Source: Thiohalobacter thiocyanaticus (GTDB lineage Bacteria > Pseudomonadota > Gammaproteobacteria > Thiohalobacterales > Thiohalobacteraceae). From it: 64,000 bases of DNA. The DNA lies in the NCBI RefSeq assembly GCF_003932505.1, contig NZ_QZMU01000002.1:124001-188000 (forward strand). Reading direction: 5' to 3'. Shown here one piece after another: positions 7,619 through 21,481 of the stretch. Position numbers and translations under genes: made by a program. How positions within the stretch are numbered: position 1 is the stretch's first letter; every line of letters starts with the position of its first letter. Below the pieces are notes generated by a model. That model had not been told where the DNA came from, made no database searches, and saw only the letters and a list, made by a program, of their open reading frames with translations.

Positions 7619-7915
7619 TCAATCATCACTGGCGTTGTTCTTGTCGGGCTCGATGACCTGATAGAAGGTCTCGCCGTCGCGGATCATGCCCAGTTCGCTG
7701 CGGGCGCGTTCCTCGACTGCATCCAGACCCTGCTTGAGGTCACGGACCTCGGCGTCCAGGGCGCGGTTGCGTTCACGCAGGTTTTCGTTCTCCTTGCGCT
7801 GCTGCTCCACCGCGCCCCTGAGGTGCCAGACCTCGGCCAGACTGCCCTCCCCCACCCACAGCTTGTACTGCAGGCCGAGGAAGATCAGGGCCAGTATCAG
7901 CAGCAGCCAGCGCAT
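7619..7915 (-). CDS. ftsB: Cell division protein FtsB
   Basis: FtsB links FtsL and FtsQ in the divisome. The 98-aa protein has the expected layout: a short cytoplasmic start, one membrane helix (residues about 3-20, LLLILALIFLGLQYKLW), then a periplasmic coiled coil (RGAVEQQRKENENLRERNRALDAEV read as heptads over about 33-65) and a conserved ARSELGMIRDGETFYQVI C-terminal region. It follows eno after 15 nt and precedes ispD, the normal gammaproteobacterial order. Confidence 0.95.
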   Translation of the reverse strand: MRWLLLILALIFLGLQYKLWVGEGSLAEVWHLRGAVEQQRKENENLRERNRALDAEVRDLKQGLDAVEERARSELGMIRDGETFYQVIEPDKNNASDD

Positions 7916-7930
7916 GGGCGCGGGACCGTG

Positions 7931-9232
<1,302 letters not shown>

Positions 9233-9331
9233 CTAGTTACGATTAATACTTAAAGTCGATTGCTCGGCGTGAATGGCGCCAATTCTAGCGCAATCGGGAG
9301 GGTTTGTCGTGGCGGCTGGGGAGCCGACCTG

Positions 9332-9540
9332 AAAGCTTCAAACCGCAAAGGCGAAGAAGGCCGCGAAGGGATATGAGCGAAGGGCGCAGGTTGGGTTAGG
9401 CGCGCAGCGCCGTAACCCAACGTGCCGCGGTAATGTCGGGTTACGCTGCGCTAACCCGACCTACAAGCTGACGCGACTCGCAATGACTGGCTGTTCTCAT
9501 TTCCTTCGCGCGCCTTCTTCGCCTTCGCGGTTTGAGCTTT
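9332..9540. repeat. Composite nested palindrome E1 (outer arms + REP1 core)
   Basis: Outer arms of 38 nt, 9332-9369 and 9503-9540, are inverted copies built on CAAACCGC-AAGGCGAAGAAGG. Inside lies a complete REP1 core (9386-9464) and a fragment of the REP2 end (GACTCGCAATGAC, about 9475-9487). The right arm reaches the kdsA stop codon (9541-9539). This element accounts for most of the 324-bp gap between eno and kdsA; I see no gene in that gap. Confidence 0.82.
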
Positions 9541-10384
9541 ATATCAGATCCGCCTCGGCAAACCCCCGTTCCTTCACCGCCGCGTCGATGACCTTCAGGG
9601 TGGCCAGCAGGTTTTCCATGCTGCCCAGCGGCCAGGCGTTGGGCCCGTCGCTCAGGGCCTCGGCGGGATTGGGATGGGTCTCCATGAACAGGCCGGACAC
9701 GCCGGCGGCGACGGCGGCGCGGGCCAGCACCGGGACGAATTCGCGCTGGCCGCCGGAGCTGGTGCCCTGCCCGCCGGGCTGCTGCACCGAGTGGGTGGCG
9801 TCGAACACCACCGGTGCGCCGGTGGCGCGCATGATGGCCAGGCCGCGCATGTCCGAGATCAGGGTGTTGTAGCCGAAGGAAACACCCCGCTCGCACACCA
9901 TGATCTGCTCATTGCCGACCTCGCGTGCCTTGTCGACCACGTTCTGCATATCCCAGGGCGCCAGGAACTGGCCCTTCTTGATGTTCACCGGCCGGCCCTG
10001 GCGGGCGACGTTCTGGATGAAGTTGGTCTGGCGGCAGAGGAAGGCCGGGGTCTGCAGCACATCGACCACGCTGGCGACCTCATCCAGCGGCGTGTCCTCG
10101 TGCACGTCGGTCAGCACCGGCACGCCGAGTTCGTCCTTCACCTGCTGCAGGATGCGCAGGCCCTCCTCCAGGCCCGGGCCGCGGAAGCTTTTGGTCGAGG
10201 AGCGGTTGGCCTTGTCGAAGGAGGACTTGTAGATGAAGGGGATGCCGAGCCGGTCGGTGATGGCCTTGAGCTCGCCGGCCGTGTCCAGCGCCAGCTGCTC
10301 GCCCTCGATCACGCAGGGACCGGCAATCAGGAAAAAAGGCCGGTCCAGCCCGACCTCGAAACCGCACAGTTGCATGTTCGTCAT
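9539..10384 (-). CDS. kdsA: 3-deoxy-8-phosphooctulonate synthase KdsA, metal-dependent type
   Basis: KdsA condenses arabinose 5-phosphate with phosphoenolpyruvate to KDO 8-phosphate for lipopolysaccharide. The 281-aa protein has [63 protein letters not shown] and [13 protein letters not shown]. The Cys of AGPCVIE is the residue that marks the metal-dependent class (Aquifex type); the E. coli enzyme has Asn there. The ATG at 10384 follows the pyrG stop by 22 nt, so it is probably co-transcribed with pyrG. Confidence 0.96.
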   Translation of the reverse strand: MTNMQLCGFEVGLDRPFFLIAGPCVIEGEQLALDTAGELKAITDRLGIPFIYKSSFDKANRSSTKSFRGPGLEEGLRILQQVKDELGVPVLTDVHEDTPLDEVASVVDVLQTPAFLCRQTNFIQNVARQGRPVNIKKGQFLAPWDMQNVVDKAREVGNEQIMVCERGVSFGYNTLISDMRGLAIMRATGAPVVFDATHSVQQPGGQGTSSGGQREFVPVLARAAVAAGVSGLFMETHPNPAEALSDGPNAWPLGSMENLLATLKVIDAAVKERGFAEADLI

Positions 10385-10408
10385 GGTGTCTTCCAGGGGA
10401 AAAGGGGA

Positions 10409-12100
<1,692 letters not shown>

Positions 12101-12199
12101 TCAGCAGCCGGCGGGCTGGCCGCTGTGGGCGAAGCGGGTTGCGCTACGGACGGGAGTCAACGATACCAGAACCCCCCCACCCGTACAACGCGAGCCGTG

Positions 12200-13528
12200 T
12201 CACAAACGACTCCATTTCAGTGCAAGACCGGGCTCCTCGCCGCGCGCCTGCCAGCCCTCGACGAGCCACAGCCCGGCCACGGCCACAAGCTCCCCGTCGC
12301 AGTACACCAGCGGCACGCGGTCGCGCTCCCAGGGCGGAATGCCGCGTTCCTGGAACAGCTGCTTGAGGCTGTGGTGATGCCCGCGCCCGGCCGGCACCAG
12401 GGTCTCGCCACCGGTGCGGAAACCAAGCTGCAGCCGGCGACCGGCGAGCGCATCCCGGCGCAGCCCCTGTCCCGATGTCGGCGTGACCTCCAGCCGGCCA
12501 TCGGCCGGTTCCAGTTCACAGCTCCCGCCGTCCCAGTCCCGGAGACCGGCAGGCGGGCGCAGCAGCGGCCGCATGGCATAAAGATCGTCCCGGTAACGGC
12601 GCACCTCGGCCCCCGGCCAGTGCACCCGGGGCATGGCATCGACCCGGGCACCCAGCGCGGCCTGATCGATCTGTTCCAGTACCGCCTCGCTGGGCGTGGG
12701 CAACCCCAGACTGTTCAGCCAGTAGCGCAGCAGATTACGCCGGCGCGGCGGGGTGTAGTGCAGCAGGGCCGTTACCGACAGGGTGGCGGGGCCGCGCCCG
12801 CCCACCTGCATCAGGTCGCTGACCGCCAGGGCGTCCTGCAGGCTGGCGGCATCGGCCTGATGCCGGGCCGCCCGGGCCAGTGCGTGTTTCACGCCCGGCC
12901 AGCGCGCCTCCAGCCGGGGCAGGATGTCGTGGCGCAGGAAGTTGCGGTCGTAGCGCCGGTCGACATTGCCCGGATCCTCGACCCAGTCCAGGGCATGGTC
13001 GCGGGCCCAGGCCAGCAGCTGCTCGCGCGACACCCCCAGCAGCGGCCGGCCCAGCCAGCCCCGACCGAACACGCTCACCGCCGGCATCCCGGCCAGGCCC
13101 TTGGGCCCGCTGCCGCGCAGCAGCTGCAGCAGCAGGGTCTCGGCCTGGTCGTCCTCATGATGGGCGGTAAGCAGGCAGTGATCCGGCCGCAGCCAGTCAC
13201 GCAGGGCCTGGTAGCGGGCCTCGCGCGCCGCGGCCTCGGGGCTCTCTCCGGGGCAGTGCCTCGCCTGCACCCGGTGCAGTTCGAAGGGGATGTCCAGCTG
13301 CCGGCACAGCGCCCGGCAGCGCTCGCTCCACTGCGCCGACTCCGGATGCAGCTGGTGATCCACATGCACCGCGCCCAGCGGCAGGCCGAGCGTTTCGCGC
13401 TGGGTAACCAGCCGGTGCAGCAGCACGACGGAATCCAGACCGCCGCTCAGCGCCACCCAGCAGGCGTGCGCCTGGGGGATCCATTCCTTGATCTGGCGGG
13501 CGACCGGGGGGAGCGTTGAGGTGCTCAG
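12200..13528 (-). CDS. tilS: tRNA(Ile)-lysidine synthetase TilS, start codon uncertain
   Basis: TilS converts C34 of the minor tRNA-Ile to lysidine, an essential step for decoding AUA. The PP-loop motif ALSGGLDSVVLLHRL, the VHVDHQLHPES block, HCLLTAHHEDDQAETLLLQLLRG and the RRYDRNFLRHDILP block are all present, followed by the C-terminal substrate-binding domains. There is no ATG, GTG or TTG between the accA stop and the PP-loop, except a GTG just before SGG that would delete the first strand. A CTG at 13528 (or 13537), about 10 nt after AAAGG, gives 442 aa, the family length. The accA-tilS order is common. Confidence 0.88.
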   Translation of the reverse strand: MSTSTLPPVARQIKEWIPQAHACWVALSGGLDSVVLLHRLVTQRETLGLPLGAVHVDHQLHPESAQWSERCRALCRQLDIPFELHRVQARHCPGESPEAAAREARYQALRDWLRPDHCLLTAHHEDDQAETLLLQLLRGSGPKGLAGMPAVSVFGRGWLGRPLLGVSREQLLAWARDHALDWVEDPGNVDRRYDRNFLRHDILPRLEARWPGVKHALARAARHQADAASLQDALAVSDLMQVGGRGPATLSVTALLHYTPPRRRNLLRYWLNSLGLPTPSEAVLEQIDQAALGARVDAMPRVHWPGAEVRRYRDDLYAMRPLLRPPAGLRDWDGGSCELEPADGRLEVTPTSGQGLRRDALAGRRLQLGFRTGGETLVPAGRGHHHSLKQLFQERGIPPWERDRVPLVYCDGELVAVAGLWLVEGWQARGEEPGLALKWSRL

Positions 13529-13533
13529 GAAAG

Positions 13534-14496
13534 TCAGGCCTTTTCGTTGTACTCGCCGAACTCCAGTAACCGGCGGTAGCGGGTCTCCAGCAGGGTGTCG
13601 AGGGGCTGGCTGCGCAGATCCGTCAGCTCGCTGAGCAGCCTGTCCCTGAGCTGCTCGGCCATGTGTTCCGGATCCCGGTGAGCGCCGCCCAGCGGCTCCT
13701 CGATGACGGCATCGATCAGCCCCAGTTCCAGCAGCCGCCGCGAAGTGATACCCAGGGCCTCGGCGGCCTCGGCGGCCTTCTCCGCGCTCTTCCACAGGAT
13801 GGAGGCACAGCCCTCGGGCGAGATCACCGAATAGGTGCTGTACTCCAGCATCAGCAGGCGGTCGCCGACACCGATGGCGAGCGCCCCGCCGGAGCCGCCC
13901 TCGCCGATCACGGTGCAGATGACGGGCGTCTTCAACTCGGCCATGGCCTGCAGGTTGCGGGCGATGGCTTCGCTCTGACCACGTTCCTCCGCGCCGATGC
14001 CGGGATAGGCGCCGGGGGTGTCGATGAAGGTCAGCACCGGCAGCTTGAAGCGCTCGGCGGTCTGCATCAGCCGCAGCGCCTTGCGATAGCCTTCCGGGCG
14101 CGGCATGCCGAAATTGCGGTGCAGCTTCTCGCGGGTGTCGCGGCCCTTCTGCTGGCCGATGAGCATGACCGGCTCGCCCTCCAACCGTGCCACGCCGCCG
14201 ACGATGGCGGGATCATCGGCGAAGGCACGGTCGCCGTGCAACTCCTCGAAATCGGTGAAGATGCGGGCGATGTAATCCAGCAGGTAGGGCCGCTGGGGAT
14301 GACGGGCCAGCTGGGCGATCTGCCAGGCATTGAGCTTGGCGAAGATGGACTGGGTCAGCGAACGGCTTTTCTCTTCCAGGCGCCGGATCTCCTCGCTGAT
14401 GTTGATCTCGGCATCGTCGCCCACGTAGCGCAGTTCCTCGATTTTCGCCTCGAGTTCTGCGATGGGTTGTTCAAAATCAAGAAAGTTGAGGTCCAT
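13534..14496 (-). CDS. accA: Acetyl-CoA carboxylase carboxyltransferase subunit alpha AccA
   Basis: AccA and AccD form the carboxyltransferase that makes malonyl-CoA for fatty acid synthesis. The 320-aa protein begins [19 protein letters not shown] and includes [57 protein letters not shown] and [21 protein letters not shown], the family blocks. The ATG at 14496 is 219 nt after the dnaE stop; a composite repeat lies in that gap. The tilS frame begins at or just beyond its stop. Confidence 0.97.
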   Translation of the reverse strand: MDLNFLDFEQPIAELEAKIEELRYVGDDAEINISEEIRRLEEKSRSLTQSIFAKLNAWQIAQLARHPQRPYLLDYIARIFTDFEELHGDRAFADDPAIVGGVARLEGEPVMLIGQQKGRDTREKLHRNFGMPRPEGYRKALRLMQTAERFKLPVLTFIDTPGAYPGIGAEERGQSEAIARNLQAMAELKTPVICTVIGEGGSGGALAIGVGDRLLMLEYSTYSVISPEGCASILWKSAEKAAEAAEALGITSRRLLELGLIDAVIEEPLGGAHRDPEHMAEQLRDRLLSELTDLRSQPLDTLLETRYRRLLEFGEYNEKA

Positions 14497-14547
14497 GGGG
14501 CGCAAGGATACTCGGGTGCGGCTATGGCTGGCAACCACTACGGGTAT

Positions 14548-14703
14548 TCAACGCAAAGGCGCAGAGGCGCAAAGAACGCAAAGTTTTCAATCGTGTAGAG
14601 TAGGTCGGGTTAGCCCGTCAGGGCGTAACCCGACAGGGGTCGCGGGTCGGGTGTCGGGTTACGCTGCGGCTGACCCAACCTACTCTCTGCGTCTTTGCGT
14701 TGA
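14548..14703. repeat. Composite nested palindrome E2 (outer arms + REP1 core)
   Basis: Outer arms TCAACGCAAAGGCGCAGAG (14548-14566) and its inverted copy (14685-14703) differ at one of 19 positions. The core at 14600-14683 is a REP1 unit. The element lies between dnaE and accA. Confidence 0.85.
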
Positions 14704-14715
14704 TGGTCTTTGTTT

Positions 14716-17700
14716 CTAATGGGTGTTGTACTCGACCTGCACCCGCCCCTCACCGCCGGCCAGCTCGCCGAGGCGGTGCAGCAGCTCGTCGGCGGGCTGC
14801 ACCCGCCACTCGTTGCCCAGCATGATCTGGGCCCGGGCCTGGTCGTTGTGATAGTTGAGCCAGACCGGGCAGCGGCCCTCGCGGTAGGGCTGCAGGGTCT
14901 CGGCCAGGTGCTGCATGAAGCCGTTGCCAGCCCGCGCCGCGTCGACATCGATCACCAGCCGGCGGGCGAAGGCGGCGCGGGCCTGACTGATGTCATAGAT
15001 CTCGTCGGCGGTGAGCTGGTAGCCGCCGGAATAGTCATCCAGCGCCAGCGATCCCCTGATCACCAGCACCCGGTCCCTGGCCAGCAGATTGCGGTGGGCC
15101 TCGAAGGTCTCGGAGAAGACCCGCATCTCGATGCGCGCGCTGCGGTCATCCAGCGTGGCGAAGGCCATGCGCCCGCGCCGGGTGTTGCGCACCCGCAGGG
15201 CGATCACCAGGCCGGCCAGGGTGACGGTACGCTCCTGGCCACGGCCGCTGCCGCCCTCGGCGGGAACGGCATCGGGCACGACCTCGGCGATGCGGCCGCT
15301 GGTAATGTGCGCCAGCTCGGCCTCGTAGCGGCAGATGGGGTGGCCGCTGAGATACAGTCCCAGGGTCTCCTTCTCCCCGGTCAGGCGTTCGTCCTCGGTC
15401 CATTCGGGCAGCTCGATCAGGTCCAGCGGCTTGTCCACCGGCGCCGGTCCGGCCTCGCCGAACAGGTCGTTCTGGCCCAGGTCGGCATCACGCACATGCT
15501 GCTCGGCCAGCTTCAGTGCCATGGGCAGCCGGGCCATGAGGGTGGCGCGGTTGGAACCGATCTCGTCCAGCGCCCCGGCCCGGATCAGGGCTTCCAGCAC
15601 CCGGCGGTTGAGCTTGCGCAGATCCACCCGGCGACAGAAATCGAACAGGTCCGCAAAGGGCCCATTGGCCTCACGTTCGGCCAGCATGGCCTCGATCGCG
15701 CCCTGCCCCACGCCCTTGATGGCCCCCAGACCGTAGATGACCGTCTCCACGCCCTCGGCGGTGAAGCGGTACATGGAACGATTGACGTTGGGCGGGATGA
15801 CACCGAGCTTCATGTCCCGGCACTCGTCGATCAGTGTGACCACCTTGTCGGTGTTGTCCATGTCCGCCGACAGTACCGCGGCCATGAAGGCGGCCGGGTA
15901 ATGCGCCTTGAGCCAGGTGGTCTGGTAGGAGACCAGCGCATAGGCGGCCGAGTGCGACTTGTTGAAACCGTAACCGGCGAACTTCTCCATCAGGTCGAAG
16001 ATGTAGGTGGCCGTTTTCTCGTCCACACCGTTGACGGTCGCGCCCTCGGTGAAGATGACGCGCTGCTTGGCCATCTCCTCGGGCTTCTTCTTGCCCATGG
16101 CGCGGCGCAGCAGGTCGGCGCCGCCCAGCGTGTAGCCGGCCAGCACCTGGGCGATCTGCATAACCTGCTCCTGGTACAGGATCACGCCGTAGGTGGGTGC
16201 CAGGATGGGTTCGAGCTTCGGGTGCGGATACTCGACCCGCTGGCGGCCGTGCTTGCGGGCGATGAAATCGTCCACCATGCCGGACTGCAGCGGTCCGGGC
16301 CGGAACAGGGCGACCAGGGCGATGATGTCCTCGAAGCTGTCCGGCTGCAGGCGCCGGATCAGGTCCTTCATGCCGCTGGACTCGAGCTGGAACACAGCGG
16401 TGGTCTTGCAGGCCTTGAGCAGCCTGAAGCTGTCGGGGTCGTCCAGCGGGATGGTCTCGATGTCCACGTCGGGCTCGCCGGCCTCGCGGCGGATGGCGTT
16501 CACGCTGCGCAGGGCCCAGTCGATGATGGTGAGCGTACGCAGGCCCAGAAAGTCGAACTTGACCAGCCCGACGGCCTCGACATCGTCCTTGTCGAACTGG
16601 CTGACGATGCTCTCCGAGCCGTGTTCGCAGTACAGCGGGGTGAAGTCGGTGAGCTTGGTCGGCGAGATCACCACCCCGCCGGCGTGCTTGCCGGCGTTGC
16701 GCGCCAGGCCCTCCAGCGACTGCGCCAGCTCGATGATACCGCGCACCTCCTCGTCCTCGTCGACCAGGCGCTTGAGCTCCTCCTCCTGCTCCAGCGCCCT
16801 GTCCAGGGTCATGCCGATCTCGAACGGGATCAGCTTGGCGATGCGGTCGACGAAACCGTAGGGGTGCCCGAGTACCCGGCCCACATCGCGCACCACCGCC
16901 TTGGCCGCCATGGAGCCGTAGGTGATGATCTGGGAGACCTTCTCGCGGCCATAGCGGCGAGCGACATAATCGATGACGCGGTCGCGCCCCTCCATGCAGA
17001 AGTCGACATCGAAGTCGGGCATGGACACGCGCTCGGGATTGAGAAAGCGCTCGAACAGCAGGTCGTAGGCGATGGGATCCAGATCGGTGATGGTCAGGGC
17101 GTAGGCGACCAGCGAGCCGGCGCCGGAGCCACGCCCGGGCCCGACCGGCACGCCGTTGGCCTTGGCCCACTGGATGAAGTCGGCCACGATGAGGAAGTAG
17201 CCGGGAAAGCCCATCTGGTTGATGACGTCCAGCTCGATCTGCAGACGTTCGTCATAGGGCCTGCGCTGTTCGGCAAATTCCGGGCTGTTGCGGTCGAACA
17301 GCTTGTCCAGGCGCTGCTCCAGACCCGCGTGCGCCTGCTGGTTGAAGAACGCCTCCATGGTCATCCCTTCCGGGACGGGGAATTCGGGCAGGAAGTTCTC
17401 GCCCAGGGTCAGTTCCAGGTTGCAGCGCCTGGCGATCTCGACCGTGTTATCCAGCGCCTCGGGGATGTCGGCGAACAGCTCGGCCATCTCCTCCGGGGAT
17501 TTCAGATACTGCTGATCGCTGTACAGCCGCGGCCGGCGCGGATCGTCCAGGGTGCGGCCGTCATGGATGCACACACGGGCCTCATGGGCCTCGAAGCCGT
17601 CGGCCTGGATGAAGCGCACGTCATTGGTGGCCACCACCGGTACGCCCTGGTCGGTGGCCAGCGCCACGGCGGCGTGCAGATAGTCCTCCTCATGCTCGCG

Positions 17701-18219
17701 GCCGGTGCGCTGCAACTCCAGATAGAAGCGATCAGGGAACAGCCGCTGCCAGTCAGCCAGCGCGGCCGCAGCCGTATCGGCATGTCCGGCCAGCAGTGCC
17801 TGGCCGACATCGCCCTCGCGCCCGCCGGACAGAGCAATCAGGCCTTCGGTCAGGCCCTCCAGCCAGTCGCGTTTGAGCACCGGCACGCCGCCGTGCTGAC
17901 CCTCGGTGTAGGTCCGCGATACCAGCTCGGAAAGGTTCAGGTAGCCCTGGTTGTTCTGGCACAGCAGGGTCAGCCGGTACGGCTGGTTGGGATCGTTCGG
18001 ATTCTCCAGCCACAGGTCCACGCCGATGATCGGCTTGATCCCCGCCGCGATGGCCGCCTTGTAGAACTTGACCATGGCGAACAGGTTGCACTGGTCGGTG
18101 ACGGCCACCGCCGGCATGCCCGCCGCGCGCGCCGCCTTGACCAGCGGCTTGATGCGCACAATACCGTCGACCAGGGAGTATTCGGTGTGCAGACGCAGAT
18201 GGACGAAGGAGACTGGCAT
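14716..18219 (-). CDS. dnaE: DNA polymerase III subunit alpha DnaE
   Basis: DnaE is the replicative polymerase. The 1167-aa protein begins [20 protein letters not shown], the start of the PHP domain. The polymerase core follows with [21 protein letters not shown] and the catalytic aspartates in [20 protein letters not shown], then [12 protein letters not shown] and AFRPGPL-like [19 protein letters not shown]. The C-terminus holds the tandem HhH and OB ([13 protein letters not shown]) regions. Full length with no frame break. The ATG at 18219 was chosen by family alignment; the frame stays open upstream through a repeat. Confidence 0.98.
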   Translation of the reverse strand: MPVSFVHLRLHTEYSLVDGIVRIKPLVKAARAAGMPAVAVTDQCNLFAMVKFYKAAIAAGIKPIIGVDLWLENPNDPNQPYRLTLLCQNNQGYLNLSELVSRTYTEGQHGGVPVLKRDWLEGLTEGLIALSGGREGDVGQALLAGHADTAAAALADWQRLFPDRFYLELQRTGREHEEDYLHAAVALATDQGVPVVATNDVRFIQADGFEAHEARVCIHDGRTLDDPRRPRLYSDQQYLKSPEEMAELFADIPEALDNTVEIARRCNLELTLGENFLPEFPVPEGMTMEAFFNQQAHAGLEQRLDKLFDRNSPEFAEQRRPYDERLQIELDVINQMGFPGYFLIVADFIQWAKANGVPVGPGRGSGAGSLVAYALTITDLDPIAYDLLFERFLNPERVSMPDFDVDFCMEGRDRVIDYVARRYGREKVSQIITYGSMAAKAVVRDVGRVLGHPYGFVDRIAKLIPFEIGMTLDRALEQEEELKRLVDEDEEVRGIIELAQSLEGLARNAGKHAGGVVISPTKLTDFTPLYCEHGSESIVSQFDKDDVEAVGLVKFDFLGLRTLTIIDWALRSVNAIRREAGEPDVDIETIPLDDPDSFRLLKACKTTAVFQLESSGMKDLIRRLQPDSFEDIIALVALFRPGPLQSGMVDDFIARKHGRQRVEYPHPKLEPILAPTYGVILYQEQVMQIAQVLAGYTLGGADLLRRAMGKKKPEEMAKQRVIFTEGATVNGVDEKTATYIFDLMEKFAGYGFNKSHSAAYALVSYQTTWLKAHYPAAFMAAVLSADMDNTDKVVTLIDECRDMKLGVIPPNVNRSMYRFTAEGVETVIYGLGAIKGVGQGAIEAMLAEREANGPFADLFDFCRRVDLRKLNRRVLEALIRAGALDEIGSNRATLMARLPMALKLAEQHVRDADLGQNDLFGEAGPAPVDKPLDLIELPEWTEDERLTGEKETLGLYLSGHPICRYEAELAHITSGRIAEVVPDAVPAEGGSGRGQERTVTLAGLVIALRVRNTRRGRMAFATLDDRSARIEMRVFSETFEAHRNLLARDRVLVIRGSLALDDYSGGYQLTADEIYDISQARAAFARRLVIDVDAARAGNGFMQHLAETLQPYREGRCPVWLNYHNDQARAQIMLGNEWRVQPADELLHRLGELAGGEGRVQVEYNTH

Positions 18220-18266
18220 GAGGGGAAGTTTCCGGCACCGCGGCGGGCGATGCAAGGCTTGTTGGG

Positions 18267-18449
18267 ACAGGGCCGAGGTGCTAGGGGCGAGGGCCGAGGA
18301 AAAGCAATTATGCACATTGTAGGCCGGAATAAGCGCAGCGTTTCCAGCACCTACAGGCAGTTGCCGGAAACGGACCATACGGCCATTATTCCTGCCTGCG
18401 GGCTACGAGACTTTCTCCTCGTCCCTAGCCCCCCGGCCCTCGGCCCTGT
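18267..18449. repeat. Composite nested palindrome E3, overlapping the rnhB 3' end
   Basis: Left-arm blocks ACAGGGCCGAGG (18267-18278) and GCTAGGGGCGAGG (18280-18292) recur inverted at 18438-18449 and 18417-18429. The core at 18319-18406 is another inverted repeat, opening GTAGGCCGGAATAAGCGCAG and closing GCGGGCTAC, of a family distinct from REP1. The right arm encodes the last residues and the stop codon of rnhB. Confidence 0.72.
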
Positions 18450-19057
18450 TCAATCAGGCGCCGCACCGGCGCATAGGAACGCCGGTGAATGGGCGTCACG
18501 CCCAGGGTCTCCAGCGCAGCCAGGTGGGCCTTGCTGCCGTAGCCCTTGTGACTGGCCAGACCGTAGCCGGGATACAGCGCATCCAGGGCGATCATCTCCG
18601 CATCGCGCGCCACCTTGGCCAGGATGGAGGCCGCGCTGATGGCCTCGACCCGGCTGTCGCCCTTGATAACGGCCTGCGACGCGCAGGGCAGTTCGGGACA
18701 GCGGTTGCCATCGATCAGCGCCAGTTCGGGCGCGACGGCCAGGGCAGCGACGGCTCGCTGCATGGCCAGCAGGCTGGCCTGCAGGATGTTGATGCGGTCG
18801 ATTTCCTCGACCTCGGCCCGGCCCAGGGCCCAGGCCAGCGCCTGTTCCCGGATCTGTCCGGCCAGTGTGCTGCGGCGCTTCTCCGTCAGGGTCTTGGAGT
18901 CGGCCAGTCCCGCCAGTGGTCGGTCCGGGTCGAGAATGACAGCGGCGGCCACCACCGGCCCGGCCAGGGGACCGCGCCCGGCCTCATCCACGCCGGCCAC
19001 GCGGTCGGCGAGGCAGGCGAAATCCAGCTCGCCCTGTCCGGATCCGGCATCAGCCAC
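18425..19057 (-). CDS. rnhB: Ribonuclease HII RnhB
   Basis: RNase HII removes ribonucleotides from DNA. The 210-aa protein has [20 protein letters not shown] with the catalytic Asp-Glu, [22 protein letters not shown] and [23 protein letters not shown] with further acidic residues, and [12 protein letters not shown] near the end. The GTG at 19057 overlaps the lpxB stop by 8 bp and is preferred to the longer open frame, which reads through lpxB. The last residues (EQGRGPGG) and the stop come from a repeat arm. Confidence 0.95.
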   Translation of the reverse strand: MADAGSGQGELDFACLADRVAGVDEAGRGPLAGPVVAAAVILDPDRPLAGLADSKTLTEKRRSTLAGQIREQALAWALGRAEVEEIDRINILQASLLAMQRAVAALAVAPELALIDGNRCPELPCASQAVIKGDSRVEAISAASILAKVARDAEMIALDALYPGYGLASHKGYGSKAHLAALETLGVTPIHRRSYAPVRRLIEQGRGPGG

Positions 19058-20240
19058 CAGCCACCTCCAACACCGCCGCGGCGGCGGCCTGGTCGGCATT
19101 GTGCTGCAGTTCGCCGTGCATGATGCGAAAGCGCTGCATCAGCTGGCTGCGCCGGGACGGATTGTGCAGTTCGTTCATCAGCGCCTGCCCCAGATTGACC
19201 GGCGTGGCCTGGTCCTGGATGTATTCGGGCACCAGCGGCTCGCCGGCCAGCAGATTGGGCAGGCTGTAATACGGAACCCTGACCAGTCGCTGCAGCAGCC
19301 GGTACGTGACCGGTGCGAGCCGATAGGCGACCACCATGGGGCGCTTGAGCAGCATCGCCTCCAGCGCGGCCGTACCCGAGGCCAGCAGCACGGCATCCGC
19401 GGCGGTCATGGCGGGACGGGCCTGGCCGTCGAGCAGAGTCAGCGGCAGGTTCGCACCGGAGCGGGCCAGGATGGACTCGAACAACTCCCGGGTCTTCGGG
19501 CTGGCGCAGGGCACGATGAAGCGCAGGCTGCGGTCGCGCTCCAGGCACCACTGCATGGTCTCAATGAAGGGTTGAGCCAGGCGCTGGACCTCGCCCAGCC
19601 TGCTGCCCGGCAACACAGCCACCAGCGGACCGCGCTCGGGCAGGCCCAGCAGCTGACGCGCCGCGACCGGGTCGGGCAGCATGGGGATACGCTCGGCCAG
19701 GGGATGCCCTACGAAGCTTACCGGCACGGAATGGCGGCGATAGAACTCGGCCTCGAAGGGAAACAGGGTCAGCATACGGTCCACGCTGCGGGCAATGTTC
19801 CTGACGCGGTAGCCGCGCCAGGCCCACACCGAAGGGCTGACGTAGTGTACCGTGCGTATGCCGCTGCGGCGAAGCCGATACGCCAGCCCGAGATTGAAAT
19901 CCGGGGCGTCAATGCCGACAAACACGTCGGGTTGTTCGGCCAGAAACTGCCGGCCCAGCCGGCGACGCAGCCGCAGCAGCCCCGGCAGATGACGCAACAC
20001 CTCCACCAGCCCCATCACTGACAGGGCCTCCATGGGATACAGACTGCGGCAGCCGGCGGCCTGCATCTCCGGACCGCCGATACCCTCCACCACCAGTTCC
20101 CGCGTACCGGAGAGCTGTTCGCGCAGGGCATGGATCAGGCCGGCACCGAGCTGGTCGCCGGAGGCCTCGCCGGCCACCATGGCGATGCGCAGCGGCGGCT
20201 TTGGCGCCGGGACATCGGAACTGGTTGTCATAGCCGACAT
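19050..20240 (-). CDS. lpxB: Lipid-A-disaccharide synthase LpxB
   Basis: LpxB joins UDP-2,3-diacylglucosamine and lipid X to form the lipid A disaccharide. The 396-aa protein shows [88 protein letters not shown] and [17 protein letters not shown], the family blocks. It follows lpxA after 4 nt; an ATG at 20231 is an alternative start. It is the last gene of the lpxD-fabZ-lpxA-lpxB group and overlaps rnhB. Confidence 0.97.
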   Translation of the reverse strand: MSAMTTSSDVPAPKPPLRIAMVAGEASGDQLGAGLIHALREQLSGTRELVVEGIGGPEMQAAGCRSLYPMEALSVMGLVEVLRHLPGLLRLRRRLGRQFLAEQPDVFVGIDAPDFNLGLAYRLRRSGIRTVHYVSPSVWAWRGYRVRNIARSVDRMLTLFPFEAEFYRRHSVPVSFVGHPLAERIPMLPDPVAARQLLGLPERGPLVAVLPGSRLGEVQRLAQPFIETMQWCLERDRSLRFIVPCASPKTRELFESILARSGANLPLTLLDGQARPAMTAADAVLLASGTAALEAMLLKRPMVVAYRLAPVTYRLLQRLVRVPYYSLPNLLAGEPLVPEYIQDQATPVNLGQALMNELHNPSRRSQLMQRFRIMHGELQHNADQAAAAAVLEVAGG

Positions 20241-20244
20241 GGCA

Positions 20245-21015
20245 TCAGCGCACGATGCCGCGGGTCTGTTGCTGCAGAAAGCCGATCAGGTGCTGCACCT
20301 GTGCATCCCCCCCCTGCTCCGTCTGCAACCGCGACAACGCCTGCTCCAGGGGCAGACCGCTGCGGTACAGCGTCCGGTAGGCCTGCTTGAGCGCGCGCAG
20401 GCTGTCGGCGGCAAAACCGCGCCGTTTCAGGCCCTCGCTGTTGAGGCCGTGCACATGCGCCGGATGTCCGGAGACCATCACGAAGGGCGGTACGTCCTTG
20501 CCGATGACACTGCCGAAGGCGGTGAAGGCGTGAGCACCGATGGTGCAGAACTGGTGAACCAGGGTGAAGCCGCCGAGAATGGCGTGGTCCCCGACGCGGA
20601 CATGGCCGGCGAGCGAGGCGTTGTTGGCGAAGATGGTATGGCTGCCGATGTCGCAGTCGTGGGCGATGTGCACATAGGCCATGATCCAGTTGTCATCGCC
20701 CACGCTGGTGCAGCCACGGTCCTGGACCGTACCGCGGTTGATGGTCACCCCCTCGCGGATGGTATTGCCGTCGCCGATGACCAGCTCAGTGGGTTCGCCG
20801 GCGTATTTCTTGTCCTGGGGCGACTCGCCGATGGAGGCGAACTGGTAGATGCGGTTGTCGCGGCCGATGCGGGTGGGGCCGTTGATGACCACGTGCGGAC
20901 CGATGACGGTTCCCGCCTCTATACTCACGTCCGGCCCGATCACGCTGAAGGGGCCGACCTCCACCCCGGTCGCCAGCATCGCGCCGGGATCAACCAGGGC
21001 CTGTTGATGGATCAT
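20245..21015 (-). CDS. lpxA: UDP-N-acetylglucosamine O-acyltransferase LpxA
   Basis: LpxA adds the first 3-hydroxyacyl chain of lipid A. The 256-aa protein is a hexapeptide-repeat left-handed beta-helix over about residues 1-190 (repeats such as VEVGPFSVIG, TVIGPHVVI, HIAHDCDIGSHTIFANNASLAGHV), with the catalytic His in the MAYVHIAHDC region, followed by a helical C-terminus (GLKRRGFAADSLRALKQAYR). Starts 7 nt after the fabZ stop. Confidence 0.97.
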   Translation of the reverse strand: MIHQQALVDPGAMLATGVEVGPFSVIGPDVSIEAGTVIGPHVVINGPTRIGRDNRIYQFASIGESPQDKKYAGEPTELVIGDGNTIREGVTINRGTVQDRGCTSVGDDNWIMAYVHIAHDCDIGSHTIFANNASLAGHVRVGDHAILGGFTLVHQFCTIGAHAFTAFGSVIGKDVPPFVMVSGHPAHVHGLNSEGLKRRGFAADSLRALKQAYRTLYRSGLPLEQALSRLQTEQGGDAQVQHLIGFLQQQTRGIVR

Positions 21016-21022
21016 CCTGGAA

Positions 21023-21481
21023 TCATGCCTCGGCTTCCCGCTCGGTGCACATGAGTTCGGCGCTGGCGGCCACCTTGCCGTCCACCCTCGCCTCGGCCTC
21101 GAACATCCAGATGCCGCGTCGGGTGGTTTTCACCCGCACGTGCAGCATGAGCTGGTCACCCGGCTCCACCGGGCGCTTGAAGCGAGCCTTGTCCACGCCC
21201 ACCAGATAATAGAGCACATTATCCCGGCGCCCTTCCCGGCCCATACTGCGGAAGGCCAGCAGACCGGTGGCCTGGGCCAGGGCCTCGATGACGAGCACAC
21301 CGGGCATGATGGGTTTTTCCGGAAAGTGCCCATTGAAGAAGGGCTCGTTGAAACTGACGTTCTTGTAGCCCACCAGGTGTTCGCCGGCGACGTATTCGAT
21401 AACCCGGTCGATCAGCAGAAAGGGATAGCGATGCGGCAGCTCCCGCATGATTTCATTGATGTCCATTACAGTGTCAGTCAT
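21023..21481 (-). CDS. fabZ: 3-hydroxyacyl-ACP dehydratase FabZ
   Basis: FabZ dehydrates 3-hydroxyacyl-ACP in fatty acid elongation. The 152-aa hot-dog-fold protein has [36 protein letters not shown] with the catalytic His, and [12 protein letters not shown] with the catalytic Glu, then [13 protein letters not shown]. The ATG at 21481 overlaps the lpxD stop by 8 bp; a second in-frame ATG at 21466 would also give an active protein. Its location between lpxD and lpxA links fatty acid and lipid A supply. Confidence 0.96.
   Translation of the reverse strand: MTDTVMDINEIMRELPHRYPFLLIDRVIEYVAGEHLVGYKNVSFNEPFFNGHFPEKPIMPGVLVIEALAQATGLLAFRSMGREGRRDNVLYYLVGVDKARFKRPVEPGDQLMLHVRVKTTRRGIWMFEAEARVDGKVAASAELMCTEREAEA

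Noticed and set aside
14710..18639. 1309-codon plus-strand frame opposite dnaE
   Set aside because: Shadow of dnaE; low-complexity composition and no family resemblance.
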